DNA of 60,605 bases, taken from assembly GCA_028288745.1 (NCBI GenBank), contig JAQGHX010000186.1, positions 1-60,605 on the forward strand. Direction: 5' to 3'. This document shows positions 17,803-25,871 of this stretch, in pieces. Each line of letters starts with the position of its first letter. The first letter of the stretch is position 1. A program made the position numbers and the translations under genes. Source of the stretch: Roseomonas sp. Lineage in GTDB: Bacteria > Pseudomonadota > Alphaproteobacteria > Acetobacterales > Acetobacteraceae. A model generated the notes under the pieces. That model was not told the DNA's origin. It did not search any database and worked only from the letters and a program-made list of their open reading frames with translations.

Positions 17803-19192
17803 GATCCTGATCGTCGATGACGAGCCGGATATCCGCGCACTGATCGAGGGCATCCTTTCAGACGAGGGCTACGAAACCCGCGGCGCGCAGAACTCGGATA
17901 CAGCCCTGGCCGCGTTCCGTGCCCGCCGGCCGAGCCTCGTTATTCTGGACATCTGGCTGCAGAATTCCAGGCTGGACGGCCTGGGTATCCTGGAGGCGAT
18001 GCAGCGCGAGGAGCCACAGGTGCCGGTGGTGATGATCTCCGGCCATGGCACCATCGAAACGGCGGTGCAGGCGATTCAGCAGGGTGCCTACGATTTCATC
18101 GAGAAGCCTTTCAAGTCCGACCGCCTGATTTTGATCGTCGAGCGCGCCCTGGAGGCCGCCAGGCTGAAGCGGGAAGTCAGCGAGCTTCGCCTGCGGGCGG
18201 GGGCCGAGACGGAACTGCTCGGCACCTCCGGCCCCATCGGCCAGTTGCGTGGCGCGATCGAGCGGGTCTCGCCGACCGGCAGCCGCGTGCTGATCTCCGG
18301 CCCCGCAGGCGCGGGCAAGGAGGTGGCGGCACGGATGATCCATGCGAAGTCCCGCCGTTCCGGCGAGCCCTTCGTGGCGCTGAACTGCGCGACGCTGAAC
18401 CCGGCCCGCTTCGAGGAAGAACTCTTCGGTGTCGAAGCCGGCACCGAGGCCGTCAATGGCGGGCGCCGGGCGGGCGTGCTGGAGCGCGCCCATGGCGGCA
18501 CGCTGCTGCTGGACGAGGTGGCGGACATGCCGCTGGAAACCCAGGGCAAGATCGTGCGCGCCCTGCAGGAACAGGGCTTCGAACGGGTGGGCGGCGCCAC
18601 GCGGGTCAAGGTGGATGTGCGCGTGATCGCCACCACCAACCGCGACCTGACCGCCGAGATCGCCGCCGGGCGGTTCCGCGAGGACCTGTTCTATCGCCTG
18701 GCGGTGGTGCCGCTGCGCGTGCCCGCCTTGCGGGAGCGGCGCGAGGATGTGCCGGTGCTGGCGCGCCATTTCATGGTCCGCTCCGCCGAGACCTCAGGCG
18801 TGCCGGCCCGCGACCTGTCGGAGGATGTGCTGGCGGCGATGCAGGCCTATGACTGGCCCGGTAATGTGCGGCAGTTGCGTAACCTGGTGGACTGGTTGCT
18901 CATCATGGCGCCCGGTGGGGCCGGCGAACCCATCCGCCCGGAGATGCTACCCCCCGAGGTCGGCTCCGCCGCACCCGCCGCGCTGAAGTTGGACCGCTCG
19001 AGCGAGATCATGACGCTGCCGCTGCGTGATGCACGCGAGTTGTTTGAAAAACAGTACCTTGAGGCCCAGCTTTTGAGGTTCGGTGGCAATATCAGCCGGA
19101 CAGCGAATTTCGTTGGAATGGAGCGCAGCGCCTTGCACCGGAAACTCAAGTTCCTGGGCGTGCAGGCCGAGGACCGCAGCGCCGTGGTGTGA
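17792..19192 (+). CDS. ntrX: response regulator NtrX
   Basis: 466-residue NtrC-family regulator paired with NtrY. Receiver: DDEPD at 9-13, phosphoacceptor Asp 53 in ILDIWLQ with the NtrX-type insertion (NSRLDG), Lys in FIEKPFK near 105. AAA+ domain: SGPAGAGKE Walker A at 169-177 and GGTLLLDEV Walker B near 235-243. The sigma-54 contact motif GAFTGA is replaced by a divergent stretch (LFGVEAGTEAVNGG, about 211-224), so it may not activate sigma-54 promoters. Fis-type helix-turn-helix at the C terminus (NISRTANFVGMERSALHRKL). No internal promoter is evident between ntrY and ntrX. Confidence 0.95.
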   Translation: MAHEILIVDDEPDIRALIEGILSDEGYETRGAQNSDTALAAFRARRPSLVILDIWLQNSRLDGLGILEAMQREEPQVPVVMISGHGTIETAVQAIQQGAYDFIEKPFKSDRLILIVERALEAARLKREVSELRLRAGAETELLGTSGPIGQLRGAIERVSPTGSRVLISGPAGAGKEVAARMIHAKSRRSGEPFVALNCATLNPARFEEELFGVEAGTEAVNGGRRAGVLERAHGGTLLLDEVADMPLETQGKIVRALQEQGFERVGGATRVKVDVRVIATTNRDLTAEIAAGRFREDLFYRLAVVPLRVPALRERREDVPVLARHFMVRSAETSGVPARDLSEDVLAAMQAYDWPGNVRQLRNLVDWLLIMAPGGAGEPIRPEMLPPEVGSAAPAALKLDRSSEIMTLPLRDARELFEKQYLEAQLLRFGGNISRTANFVGMERSALHRKLKFLGVQAEDRSAVV

Positions 19193-19284
19193 CGCCGGCT
19201 GCCGGAACTGGTGCCGGGTCCATTGCCTCGGCACCGCGTTGGCGCGAAGCTGACCGACCGATCACCGAAGATAGAGACACGCGC

Positions 19285-20157
19285 ATGTCCCGCATTGCCT
19301 ATGTGAATGGCCGCTACGTTCCCCAACGTGATGCGAGCGTGAATATCGAGGATCGTGGCTACCAGTTCGGCGATGGGATCTACGAGGTCGTCCATCTCTA
19401 TGACGACCGCTTCATCGACGAGGACCGCCACCTGGACCGGCTCGAGCGTTCGCTGCGCGCCATCCGCCTGCCCATGCCGCTGACGCGGGCCGCGCTGTCC
19501 CTGGTGCTGAAGGAAGTGGCGCGCAGGAACAGGGTGACGGAAGGCCTGCTCTACATGCAGGTGACGCGCGGCGTCTCGCACCGTGACCACCCGTTCCCGA
19601 CCATACCGGTGCCGCCGGCCCTGGTCGTGACGGTCAAGCGCATCAAGCCCTACCCGGTCAGCATCGCCAACTGGGGCGGCAACGCCATCACCATGCCCGA
19701 CCTGCGCTGGGCGCACCGCGACATCAAAACGGTCAACCTGCTGCCCAACGTGCTGGCCCGGCAGGCGGCGAAGGAGCAGGGCGCTATCGAGGCCATCCTG
19801 TTCGACGAGGCGACCGGGACCGTGACCGAAGGCGCGGCCACGAATTTCTGGATCGTTGACGAGGCCGGCGTGATCCGCACCCGTGCCCTGTCCCATTCCA
19901 TCCTGCCCGGCTGCACCCGTTCCGCCCTGATGTCGGAACTGGCGGAAGCCGGCATCGCGTTTGACGAACGCGCCTTCACCCTCGACGAGATGAAGCGCGC
20001 GCGGGAAGCCTTCATCACCTCCGCGACATCCTTCGTGAAGCCGATCCTGAAGATCGACGGCGCGCCGGTGGGCGAGGGGACGCCCGGCCCGGTGACGACC
20101 AAGCTGTTCGAAATCTTCGCCCGCCACGTTAAGGGTGGGGCAAAGAACGCGGCATGA
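19285..20157 (+). CDS. dat: D-amino-acid transaminase (class IV PLP enzyme)
   Basis: 290-residue fold-type IV PLP aminotransferase, most like D-alanine transaminases that make D-Glu/D-Ala for cell-wall peptides. Visible: YVNGRYVPQRDASVNIEDRG at the N terminus, YQFGDGIYEVV, catalytic Lys about 148 in DIKTVNLLPN, and the PLP-phosphate region EGAATNFWIV and LPGCTRSALM. Branched-chain aminotransferase or aminodeoxychorismate lyase are related alternatives, but the YQFGDGIYE and IKTVNLLPN combination fits D-amino-acid transaminase. ATG 19285 follows ntrX by 92 nt; its stop overlaps the HAD gene by 4 nt. Confidence 0.88.
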   Translation: MSRIAYVNGRYVPQRDASVNIEDRGYQFGDGIYEVVHLYDDRFIDEDRHLDRLERSLRAIRLPMPLTRAALSLVLKEVARRNRVTEGLLYMQVTRGVSHRDHPFPTIPVPPALVVTVKRIKPYPVSIANWGGNAITMPDLRWAHRDIKTVNLLPNVLARQAAKEQGAIEAILFDEATGTVTEGAATNFWIVDEAGVIRTRALSHSILPGCTRSALMSELAEAGIAFDERAFTLDEMKRAREAFITSATSFVKPILKIDGAPVGEGTPGPVTTKLFEIFARHVKGGAKNAA

Positions 20158-20819
20158 CCCTGAAACGCCCGCGCGCCATCCTCTGGGACTGGGATAACAC
20201 GCTGGTCGACGCCTGGGCTGGCGTGCAGGCTGGGATGAACGCGGCGCTGCGGGCCTTCGACATGCCGGAATGGTCGCTGGAGCAGGTGCGGGGCCGTGCG
20301 CGCCTCTCGCTGCGGGAGGCCTTTCCCCCGCTGTTCGGCACGGAATGGGAGAGGGCGCGCGACATCTTCTATGCTGAAGTCCGTGCCCGGCACCTGGATC
20401 TGGTCACGCCATTGCCGGGCGTGATGGAAGCGCTGGCGGCAGGCATGGCCTTCCCGCAGGGGGTCGTCTCCAACAAGCAGGGCCCGATCCTGCGGGCCGA
20501 GGTGGCGCATCTGGGCTGGGGGGAGCATTTCGGCGCGGTGGTTGGCGCCGGCGATGCGGTGGCCGACAAGCCGGCCGCGGCACCGGTGCTGCTGGCCCTC
20601 GGCAAGCTGGGCATTCCGGCCGGGCCCGATGTCTGGTTCATCGGCGATACCGGGGTCGATATGCAGGCGGCGCGGGCCGCCGGATGTACCGCTGTGCTCC
20701 TCGGCGATGCATTGCATGACGGTGGCGTGGCAGCTCTGGCGCCAGATGCCGCTTTTGTGGATGGCCATACGCTGGCGGCCTGTTTTCACGGTCTTGCCAA
20801 GACACCCCTCTTCGCCTGA
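20154..20819 (+). CDS. HAD-superfamily phosphatase (phosphoglycolate phosphatase-like)
   Basis: 221-residue haloacid dehalogenase-like hydrolase. Motif I is WDWDNTLVD (nucleophile Asp 12, acid/base Asp 14), motif II is in GVVSNKQG (Ser/Asn with Lys), the motif III Lys is in VADKPAAAP, and motif IV is [12 protein letters not shown]. An alpha-helical cap lies between motifs I and II, as in subfamily IA phosphoglycolate phosphatases. Substrate cannot be told from sequence. It sits between the transaminase (ATGA overlap) and hfq, a conserved position in the order. Confidence 0.87.
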   Translation: MTLKRPRAILWDWDNTLVDAWAGVQAGMNAALRAFDMPEWSLEQVRGRARLSLREAFPPLFGTEWERARDIFYAEVRARHLDLVTPLPGVMEALAAGMAFPQGVVSNKQGPILRAEVAHLGWGEHFGAVVGAGDAVADKPAAAPVLLALGKLGIPAGPDVWFIGDTGVDMQAARAAGCTAVLLGDALHDGGVAALAPDAAFVDGHTLAACFHGLAKTPLFA

Positions 20820-20887
20820 TCTTGCGCGCGAGCCGGTGGGCAATTCGTCCATCGGGGCGGAGCCGTGCACCCCGTTTGGACCTGAAC

Positions 20888-20901
20888 CGTTCGGAGGAAC
20901 G
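20888..20901 (+). promoter_or_regulatory. small hairpin with GGAG loop in the hfq leader
   Basis: CGTTC (20888-20892), loop GGAG, GAACG (20897-20901), followed by AAAAA. The GGAGG is a good Shine-Dalgarno but no start codon lies at a usable distance downstream; hfq begins 40 nt later. The arrangement resembles a GGA-in-loop protein-binding hairpin. Function is inference. Confidence 0.35.
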
Positions 20902-20915
20902 AAAAACGGCCCGCC

Positions 20916-20931
20916 AAGAAGAAGAAGAAGG
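20916..20931 (+). promoter_or_regulatory. (AAG)5 tract overlapping the hfq ribosome binding site, possible Hfq autoregulatory site
   Basis: Five exact AAG triplets at 20916-20930 plus G 20931; the last one supplies the hfq Shine-Dalgarno (AAGG) 9-10 nt before ATG 20941. Each AAG fits the A-R-N triplet bound by the Hfq distal face, so Hfq could repress its own translation here. The repeat is seen; autoregulation is inferred from known Hfq binding preference. Confidence 0.5.
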
Positions 20932-20940
20932 ACCGAGCCA

Positions 20941-21288
20941 ATGGCCGCCGAGAAGTCCCAGAACGTGCAGGATGTATTCCTGAATCACGTTCGCAAAAGC
21001 AAAACTCCCGTGACGGTTTTTTTGGTCAACGGCGTCAAGCTCCAGGGTATTATTACCTGGTTCGATAACTTTTCCGTCCTGCTGCGTAGGGACGGGCACA
21101 CCCAGTTGGTCTACAAGCACGCCATCAGCACCGTCATGCCCGGCGCGCCGATCATGCTGTTCGATGCCGCCGCCGCCGGCGCTGGCGCCACCCCGGGGCA
21201 GGCTCCCGCAGGCGGCACCGCAACCGTGACGCGCGAAGGTACCATGACATTGCAACGTGAGGTCAATCCTGTCGGCTCCTCCGACTGA
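20941..21288 (+). CDS. hfq: RNA chaperone Hfq
   Basis: 115-residue Sm-like hexameric RNA chaperone that pairs small RNAs with mRNAs. Core motifs are intact: [20 protein letters not shown] (proximal-face Gln in QDVFLN), Sm1 [16 protein letters not shown], and Sm2 [11 protein letters not shown]. After about residue 75 there is a 40-residue Ala/Gly/Thr-rich tail, long for an alphaproteobacterium (many end near 80 residues) and probably disordered. ATG 20941 is the only sensible start. The preceding gene stops 121 nt upstream, leaving room for its own leader; hflX overlaps the 3' end. Confidence 0.96.
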   Translation: MAAEKSQNVQDVFLNHVRKSKTPVTVFLVNGVKLQGIITWFDNFSVLLRRDGHTQLVYKHAISTVMPGAPIMLFDAAAAGAGATPGQAPAGGTATVTREGTMTLQREVNPVGSSD

Positions 21289-22615
21289 CAACGTCACGAG
21301 CGGCAAGCCGATGCTTGCCGCCGTGCTGCTGCCGCATGAACGCCCCGGCCGCCTTCCCGGCGCCGGGGCCAGCGTCCTGTCCTTTCCTGACCAGCGCAGC
21401 ATCAGCCGCGCCGCCGAAGCGCGGCTGGCTGAAGCGGTGGGGCTGGCTGCCTCGATCGGCCTGACCATCGTGCACAGCGCGGCCTTTCCGCTGCGTACCC
21501 GCCGGCCTTCGACCCTGATGGGCGAGGGGCAGGTGGAAACCGCCAAAATCGAGATCGAGGAGCATCAGGTGGGCGTCGTCGTCGTCGACGCCCACCTGAC
21601 CCCGGTCCAGCAACGCAACCTGGAACGTGCCTGGGGCTGCAAGGTCATCGACCGCACCGGGTTGATCCTGGAGATCTTCGGGGAGCGCGCCCGCACGCGT
21701 GAAGGCTCGCTGCAGGTCGAGCTCGCGCATCTGGAATACCAGCGCACCCGCTTGGTGCGGTCCTGGACCCACCTGGAGCGGCAGCGCGGCGGCTTCGGCT
21801 TCCTGGGCGGGCCCGGTGAAAGCCAGATCGAGATCGACCGCCGCCTGATCGGCGAGCGGATCGTGAAGCTGAAGAAGGAACTGGAGCAGGTGCGCCGTAC
21901 CCGCGGCCTGCACCGGGCCGCGCGCACCAGGGTGCCGTTCCCGGTGGTGGCGCTGGTGGGTTATACCAACGCCGGCAAATCCACGCTGTTCAATGCGCTG
22001 ACAGGCGCCGGCGTCTATGCCCAGGACCAGCTTTTCGCGACGCTGGACCCGACCATGCGCGCCATCAAGTTGCCGAGCGGGCGTACCGTCATCCTCTCGG
22101 ATACCGTGGGTTTCATCAGCGACCTGCCGACGCAACTGATCGAGGCCTTCCGCGCGACGCTGGAAGAAGTGGCGGCCGCCGACATCATCCTGCATGTGCG
22201 GGACGTGGCGCACCCCGATACGTCTTCCCAGCGCTCCGACGTGCTGGCCGTGCTGAACGAAATGGCGTCCGGTGACGATCCGACCCTGGATGAGCACTGG
22301 TCCGGGCGGGCCATCGAGGTGCTGAACAAGGCCGATCTGCTCGGCGGCATTTCCGATGTGCCGGGCACCGACGCTTCGGCCATGGCGGTTTCGGCTCTGA
22401 CGGGCGAGGGACTGGATGCCCTGCGCGCGGCTTTGGACGAACGAATCGCCGCCGGAATGGAAACGGTGGAATACAGCCTGCCACCCGCCGACGGCGCGCG
22501 CATCGCGTGGCTCTATCAGCATGGCGAGGTGTTGTCGCGCCAGGACAGCGAGGACAGCATCCAGGTCACTGTCCGCCTGAGTTCCGCGGACCGCGCCCGC
22601 TTCGAGCAAAATTGA
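21257..22615 (+). CDS. hflX: ribosome-associated GTPase HflX
   Basis: 452-residue GTPase that splits stalled 70S ribosomes after stress. N-terminal HflX domain ([49 protein letters not shown]), a helical linker with [18 protein letters not shown], then the G domain: [16 protein letters not shown] (G1), [17 protein letters not shown] (G3 and switch), LNKADL (G4) and SALTGEG (G5). GTG 21257 overlaps the hfq end by 32 nt; ATG 21311, 22 nt after the hfq stop, is a reasonable alternative start. hfq-hflX is a conserved pair. Confidence 0.94.
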   Translation: MRSILSAPPTDNVTSGKPMLAAVLLPHERPGRLPGAGASVLSFPDQRSISRAAEARLAEAVGLAASIGLTIVHSAAFPLRTRRPSTLMGEGQVETAKIEIEEHQVGVVVVDAHLTPVQQRNLERAWGCKVIDRTGLILEIFGERARTREGSLQVELAHLEYQRTRLVRSWTHLERQRGGFGFLGGPGESQIEIDRRLIGERIVKLKKELEQVRRTRGLHRAARTRVPFPVVALVGYTNAGKSTLFNALTGAGVYAQDQLFATLDPTMRAIKLPSGRTVILSDTVGFISDLPTQLIEAFRATLEEVAAADIILHVRDVAHPDTSSQRSDVLAVLNEMASGDDPTLDEHWSGRAIEVLNKADLLGGISDVPGTDASAMAVSALTGEGLDALRAALDERIAAGMETVEYSLPPADGARIAWLYQHGEVLSRQDSEDSIQVTVRLSSADRARFEQN

Positions 22616-22625
22616 AAGACTGAGG

Positions 22626-23453
22626 ATGCGCTTCGACCATCGTATGGCGACTGAAGTCGCCACGCTTCTTCGCGACGCCACGCGGGCGGAGATCCTGCCG
22701 CGCTTCCGCCGCCTCGCGGCCGGAGCCGTCAGGGCCAAGTCCGGCCCCATGGATCTGGTCACGGATGCCGATGAGGCGGCGGAACGGCAGATTACCCGCG
22801 ATCTGCTCGCGCGCTTCCCAGGTTGCGTGGTGGTGGGCGAGGAAGCCTGCGCGGCAGACCCGGGGCTGCTCGCACGCCTTTCCGGCGCCGACCTGGCTTT
22901 CGTGGTGGACCCGGTGGACGGAACGTCCAATTTCGCCGCTGGTGTACCGCTGTTCGGTTGCATGGCGGCGGCCATCGTCAGGGGCGAGGTGGTGGCAGGC
23001 TGGATCCATGACCCGCTGGGCGACGACACGGCCATTGCATTACGGGGCGAGGGGGCCTGGATCGAGCACCCCGAATACGGCCGCACCGACCTGCGCGTGG
23101 CAAGCCCGGTGCCGGTGGAACAGATGACCGGCGCGGTATCCTGGACCTGGATGGAGGAGCCTTACCGCAGCCGGGTCACGTCGCGCATGTCGCGCCTGGC
23201 CTCAGGCGTGCAGTTCCGCTGCGCCGCGCATGAATACCGGCTGGTGGCGTCCGGCGGGGCGCACCTGACTATCTATAACCGGCTCATGCCCTGGGACCAT
23301 CTTCCCGGCTGGCTGCTGCACCGGGAAGCCGGGGGCTACAGCGCCCGTTTTGACGGTAGCGAATACCGGCCGGAACATACCGGCGGCGGTCTGCTCGCTG
23401 CCCCGGACAAGGCTAGCTGGGAAGCCATCAAGGCTGCTTTGCTGGACGATTGA
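22626..23453 (+). CDS. inositol monophosphatase family phosphatase (possible HisN-type)
   Basis: 275-residue Mg-dependent, Li-sensitive phosphatase fold. Motifs: VVVGEE (metal Glu), VVDPVDGTSNF (DPxDGT metal site), and a C-terminal MPWDHLPGWLLHREAGG carrying the WD ligand. Substrates in the family include inositol-1-phosphate, fructose-1,6-bisphosphate and, in alphaproteobacteria and actinobacteria, histidinol phosphate. Sequence alone does not decide between them; no his genes are adjacent. It closes the hfq-hflX transcript (10-nt gap) and converges on mazG with 14 nt between stops and no clear terminator. Confidence 0.88.
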   Translation: MRFDHRMATEVATLLRDATRAEILPRFRRLAAGAVRAKSGPMDLVTDADEAAERQITRDLLARFPGCVVVGEEACAADPGLLARLSGADLAFVVDPVDGTSNFAAGVPLFGCMAAAIVRGEVVAGWIHDPLGDDTAIALRGEGAWIEHPEYGRTDLRVASPVPVEQMTGAVSWTWMEEPYRSRVTSRMSRLASGVQFRCAAHEYRLVASGGAHLTIYNRLMPWDHLPGWLLHREAGGYSARFDGSEYRPEHTGGGLLAAPDKASWEAIKAALLDD

Positions 23454-23467
23454 AACAAAATTCGCGT

Positions 23468-24259
23468 TTAACTTTCGCGTCTCTTTACTTCCTGCCAAGC
23501 GGCTTCCATCGCTTCCAGGCCCGCATCGGCAGGGGCCTGGCCGCGATCGGCCAGCAGTGCTTCGACTGCATTGAAGCGCCGCTCGAATTTGGCATTGGCA
23601 CCGTGCAGGCATACCTCCGGGTCTAGGTCCAGCTTGCGAGCCAGATTAACCATGACGAAAAGCATATCGCCCAGTTCGTCCTGCATGCGAGCTTTCGAGG
23701 CCGCCGGAATTTCAGCCCTCAACTCGGCGGTTTCCTCGGCCAGCTTGTCGAGGACCGCTTCCGGGTCCGGCCAGTCAAAACCCACCCTGGCGGCCCGACG
23801 CGCCAGTTTGCTGGCGCGGGTCAAGGCGGGCAAGGCGGCCGGAATGCCGGCCAGCGTGCCGGTCTCGCGCCGCGTGTAGCGCTCGGCCTGTTTCTGGACT
23901 TCCCAGGCGGCGGCCTGGGCCGTCGCGCCGCGGGACGCCGCGGCACCGAAGACATGCGGGTGCCGGCGGACCATCTTGTCGGAAATGGTTTCCGCGACCG
24001 CCGCGAAGCCGAAAGCACCAGCTTCCTCGGCCATGCGAGAATGGTAGACGACCTGGAACAGCAGATCACCCAGTTCATCCTGCAGGGCGGGCATATCGGC
24101 CCGGCCAATGGCATCCGCGACCTCGTAGGCCTCTTCAATCGTATAAGGCGCGATGGAGCTGAAATTCTGCGCCTGGTCCCAGGGGCATCCATCGGCTGCC
24201 CGCAGCCGGGCCATGATGGCGAGAAGCCGCAGCAAGGCGTCGGAAGGGGTAGCGGTCAT
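23468..24259 (-). CDS. mazG: nucleoside triphosphate pyrophosphohydrolase MazG
   Basis: 263-residue all-alpha NTP pyrophosphatase that cleaves (d)NTPs to monophosphates, a house-cleaning enzyme. Two MazG repeats are visible: CPWDQAQNFSSIAPYTIEEA with DELGDLLFQVVYHSRMAEE, and a second EETAELRAEI with DELGDMLFVMVNLARKLDLD. The EExxE and ExxD metal motifs are intact. Last gene of the long minus-strand operon. The 39 nt upstream are AT-rich (a possible -10 at 24277-24282), so it may also have its own promoter. Confidence 0.94.
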   Translation of the reverse strand: MTATPSDALLRLLAIMARLRAADGCPWDQAQNFSSIAPYTIEEAYEVADAIGRADMPALQDELGDLLFQVVYHSRMAEEAGAFGFAAVAETISDKMVRRHPHVFGAAASRGATAQAAAWEVQKQAERYTRRETGTLAGIPAALPALTRASKLARRAARVGFDWPDPEAVLDKLAEETAELRAEIPAASKARMQDELGDMLFVMVNLARKLDLDPEVCLHGANAKFERRFNAVEALLADRGQAPADAGLEAMEAAWQEVKRRES

Positions 24260-24298
24260 CGTCAGCCTTATGTCGGATAATAAACATTATGTAAAATT

Positions 24299-25093
24299 CT
24301 ATTGGATGTGGAGGTCCATTCCATCATGCGCGGCCTCCACACCCTGCGGCAGATGCGTCTTCAGCCAATGCCAGTCCAGATCGTTGCCCATGTGGGTCAA
24401 TACGGTCCTCGCCGGTTTCAGGCGCTCCACCCATTGCAGCACCAGTTCCAGATGCGCATGCACGGCATGAGGCTTTCGCTGGAAGCAGCCCACCACCCAG
24501 GTATGCAGGCCGCCCAGCACCGCGAAGCTTTCCTCAGGAAGCGCCACCACATCGGTCGAATACGCGAAAGCACCAATGCGCAGGCCCAACGTCTCCATTA
24601 CCTTGTGGTCCTGGCGGAACAGGCGGACGGAAAGCCCTGCGATCTCCACGGTCTCGCCCGGTGCTACGCAATGCCCCGACAGCGCCGGCCGGTAAAACAC
24701 CGGAGCGGTCGGCGGTTGGAAGACATAATCGAACCGGGTTTTCAGTTCCGCCAGCGTCTTGTCGGTGCTGTAAGCCGGGATCGCGGCCCCCAGGCTGCGG
24801 TTCAGCGGCCGGAACTCGTCCAGCCCCATGATATGGTCGGCATGGCCATGCGTGACCAGGAGAGCGTCCACCCTGGCGATCCGGTTGGCCAGCAACTGCG
24901 CCCGAAGATCAGGTCCCGCATCCACCAGCAAGCGCTGGCCATCACGGCCTTCGATCAGGATGGAGGAGCGGCTGCGGCGGTTGCGGGGCTCAGTGGCATC
25001 GCACCGGCCCCATTCACCGCCGCCATCAGCGCCGCCCAGCATCGGAACGCCGGATGAACTACCACAACCTAGAATTTTAACTTTTAAAGACAA
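24299..25093 (-). CDS. MBL-fold metal-dependent hydrolase (PhnP-like)
   Basis: 264-residue metallo-beta-lactamase-fold phosphodiesterase-like enzyme. N terminus KVKILGCGSSSGVPMLGG and Cys-containing insert, then LLVDAGPDLRAQLL and the dinuclear metal motif THGHADHIMGLDEFR, with a later HMGND supplying another His. This matches the PhnP / ribosomal-maturation-type branch commonly found after tatD in alphaproteobacteria; the substrate is unknown, cyclic nucleotide or phosphoribosyl esters being known for relatives. The start appears to be TTG 25093, 4 nt after the tatD stop, followed by unusually AT-rich codons (TCT TTA AAA GTT AAA ATT CTA) for this genome. Confidence 0.88.
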   Translation of the reverse strand: MSLKVKILGCGSSSGVPMLGGADGGGEWGRCDATEPRNRRSRSSILIEGRDGQRLLVDAGPDLRAQLLANRIARVDALLVTHGHADHIMGLDEFRPLNRSLGAAIPAYSTDKTLAELKTRFDYVFQPPTAPVFYRPALSGHCVAPGETVEIAGLSVRLFRQDHKVMETLGLRIGAFAYSTDVVALPEESFAVLGGLHTWVVGCFQRKPHAVHAHLELVLQWVERLKPARTVLTHMGNDLDWHWLKTHLPQGVEAAHDGMDLHIQ

Positions 25094-25097
25094 AGCG

Positions 25098-25871
25098 CTA
25101 CGACGCTTTCTGGAACAGTGCCAGGAAGTTGGTGGTGGTCAGTTCGGCAAGTTCTTCAAGGGGTATCCCCCTCACCTCAGCCAGCACCCGGGCTGTCTGG
25201 GCCACGTAGGACGGCTCGTTCCGCTTGCCGCGAAACGGCGCCGGGGCAAGATAGGGCGAGTCGGTCTCGACCAGCAGCCGGTCAGCCGGGACATCGCGGG
25301 CAATGTCGCGGATCTCGCCCGATTTCGGAAAGGTCAGGATACCGGAGAAGGACACGTAGCCGCCCATATCTAGTGCTTTTTCAGCGAGTTCACGGCCGGA
25401 GCTGAAGCAATGCAGAAGGAAGGGAAAGGCCCCCCCCTGTTCACGTTCCTGCCGAAGAATATCCGCGATATCCTGGTCAGCGCTGCGGGCGTGGACCACC
25501 AGGGGCAGTTGCGTCTGCTGCGCCGCCCGGATGTGGCGGCGGAAGCTTTCCTGCTGAATGTCGCGCGGGTCCTTGTCGTAGAAATAATCCAGCCCGCTCT
25601 CGCCAATGCCGATGATGCGAGGATGATCCGCGGCGGCGGCGATCTCGGCCACTTCCGCCAAAGGCGCCTCGCCAACATTCTGCGGGTGGACGCCGACAGT
25701 GCCCCATACCTGCGGAAACCGCTCGGCCAGCGCCTTCACCGCGTCGGCCTGCGACATGCGTACGCCGATCGTCACCAACCGCCCCACGCCGGCCGCGGCG
25801 GCACGGGCCAGGACGTCTCCCATTTCCTCGTCCGAGAAATAGTCCAGATGGCAGTGGCTATCGACCAGCAT
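25098..25871 (-). CDS. tatD: TatD-family metal-dependent hydrolase
   Basis: 257-residue TIM-barrel metallohydrolase (TatD DNase family), reported to act as a 3'-5' exonuclease in DNA repair and RNA quality control in other bacteria; despite the name it is not part of the Tat translocase. Motifs: LVDSHCHLDYF (HxH metal pair) at the N terminus, GIGESGLDYFYD (catalytic Glu), VVHARSAD, LHCFSSG and VETDSPYLAP (catalytic Asp). ATG start overlaps the metG stop by 1 nt (TGATG), so it is coupled. Conserved metG-tatD-MBL order. Confidence 0.94.
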   Translation of the reverse strand: MLVDSHCHLDYFSDEEMGDVLARAAAAGVGRLVTIGVRMSQADAVKALAERFPQVWGTVGVHPQNVGEAPLAEVAEIAAAADHPRIIGIGESGLDYFYDKDPRDIQQESFRRHIRAAQQTQLPLVVHARSADQDIADILRQEREQGGAFPFLLHCFSSGRELAEKALDMGGYVSFSGILTFPKSGEIRDIARDVPADRLLVETDSPYLAPAPFRGKRNEPSYVAQTARVLAEVRGIPLEELAELTTTNFLALFQKAS

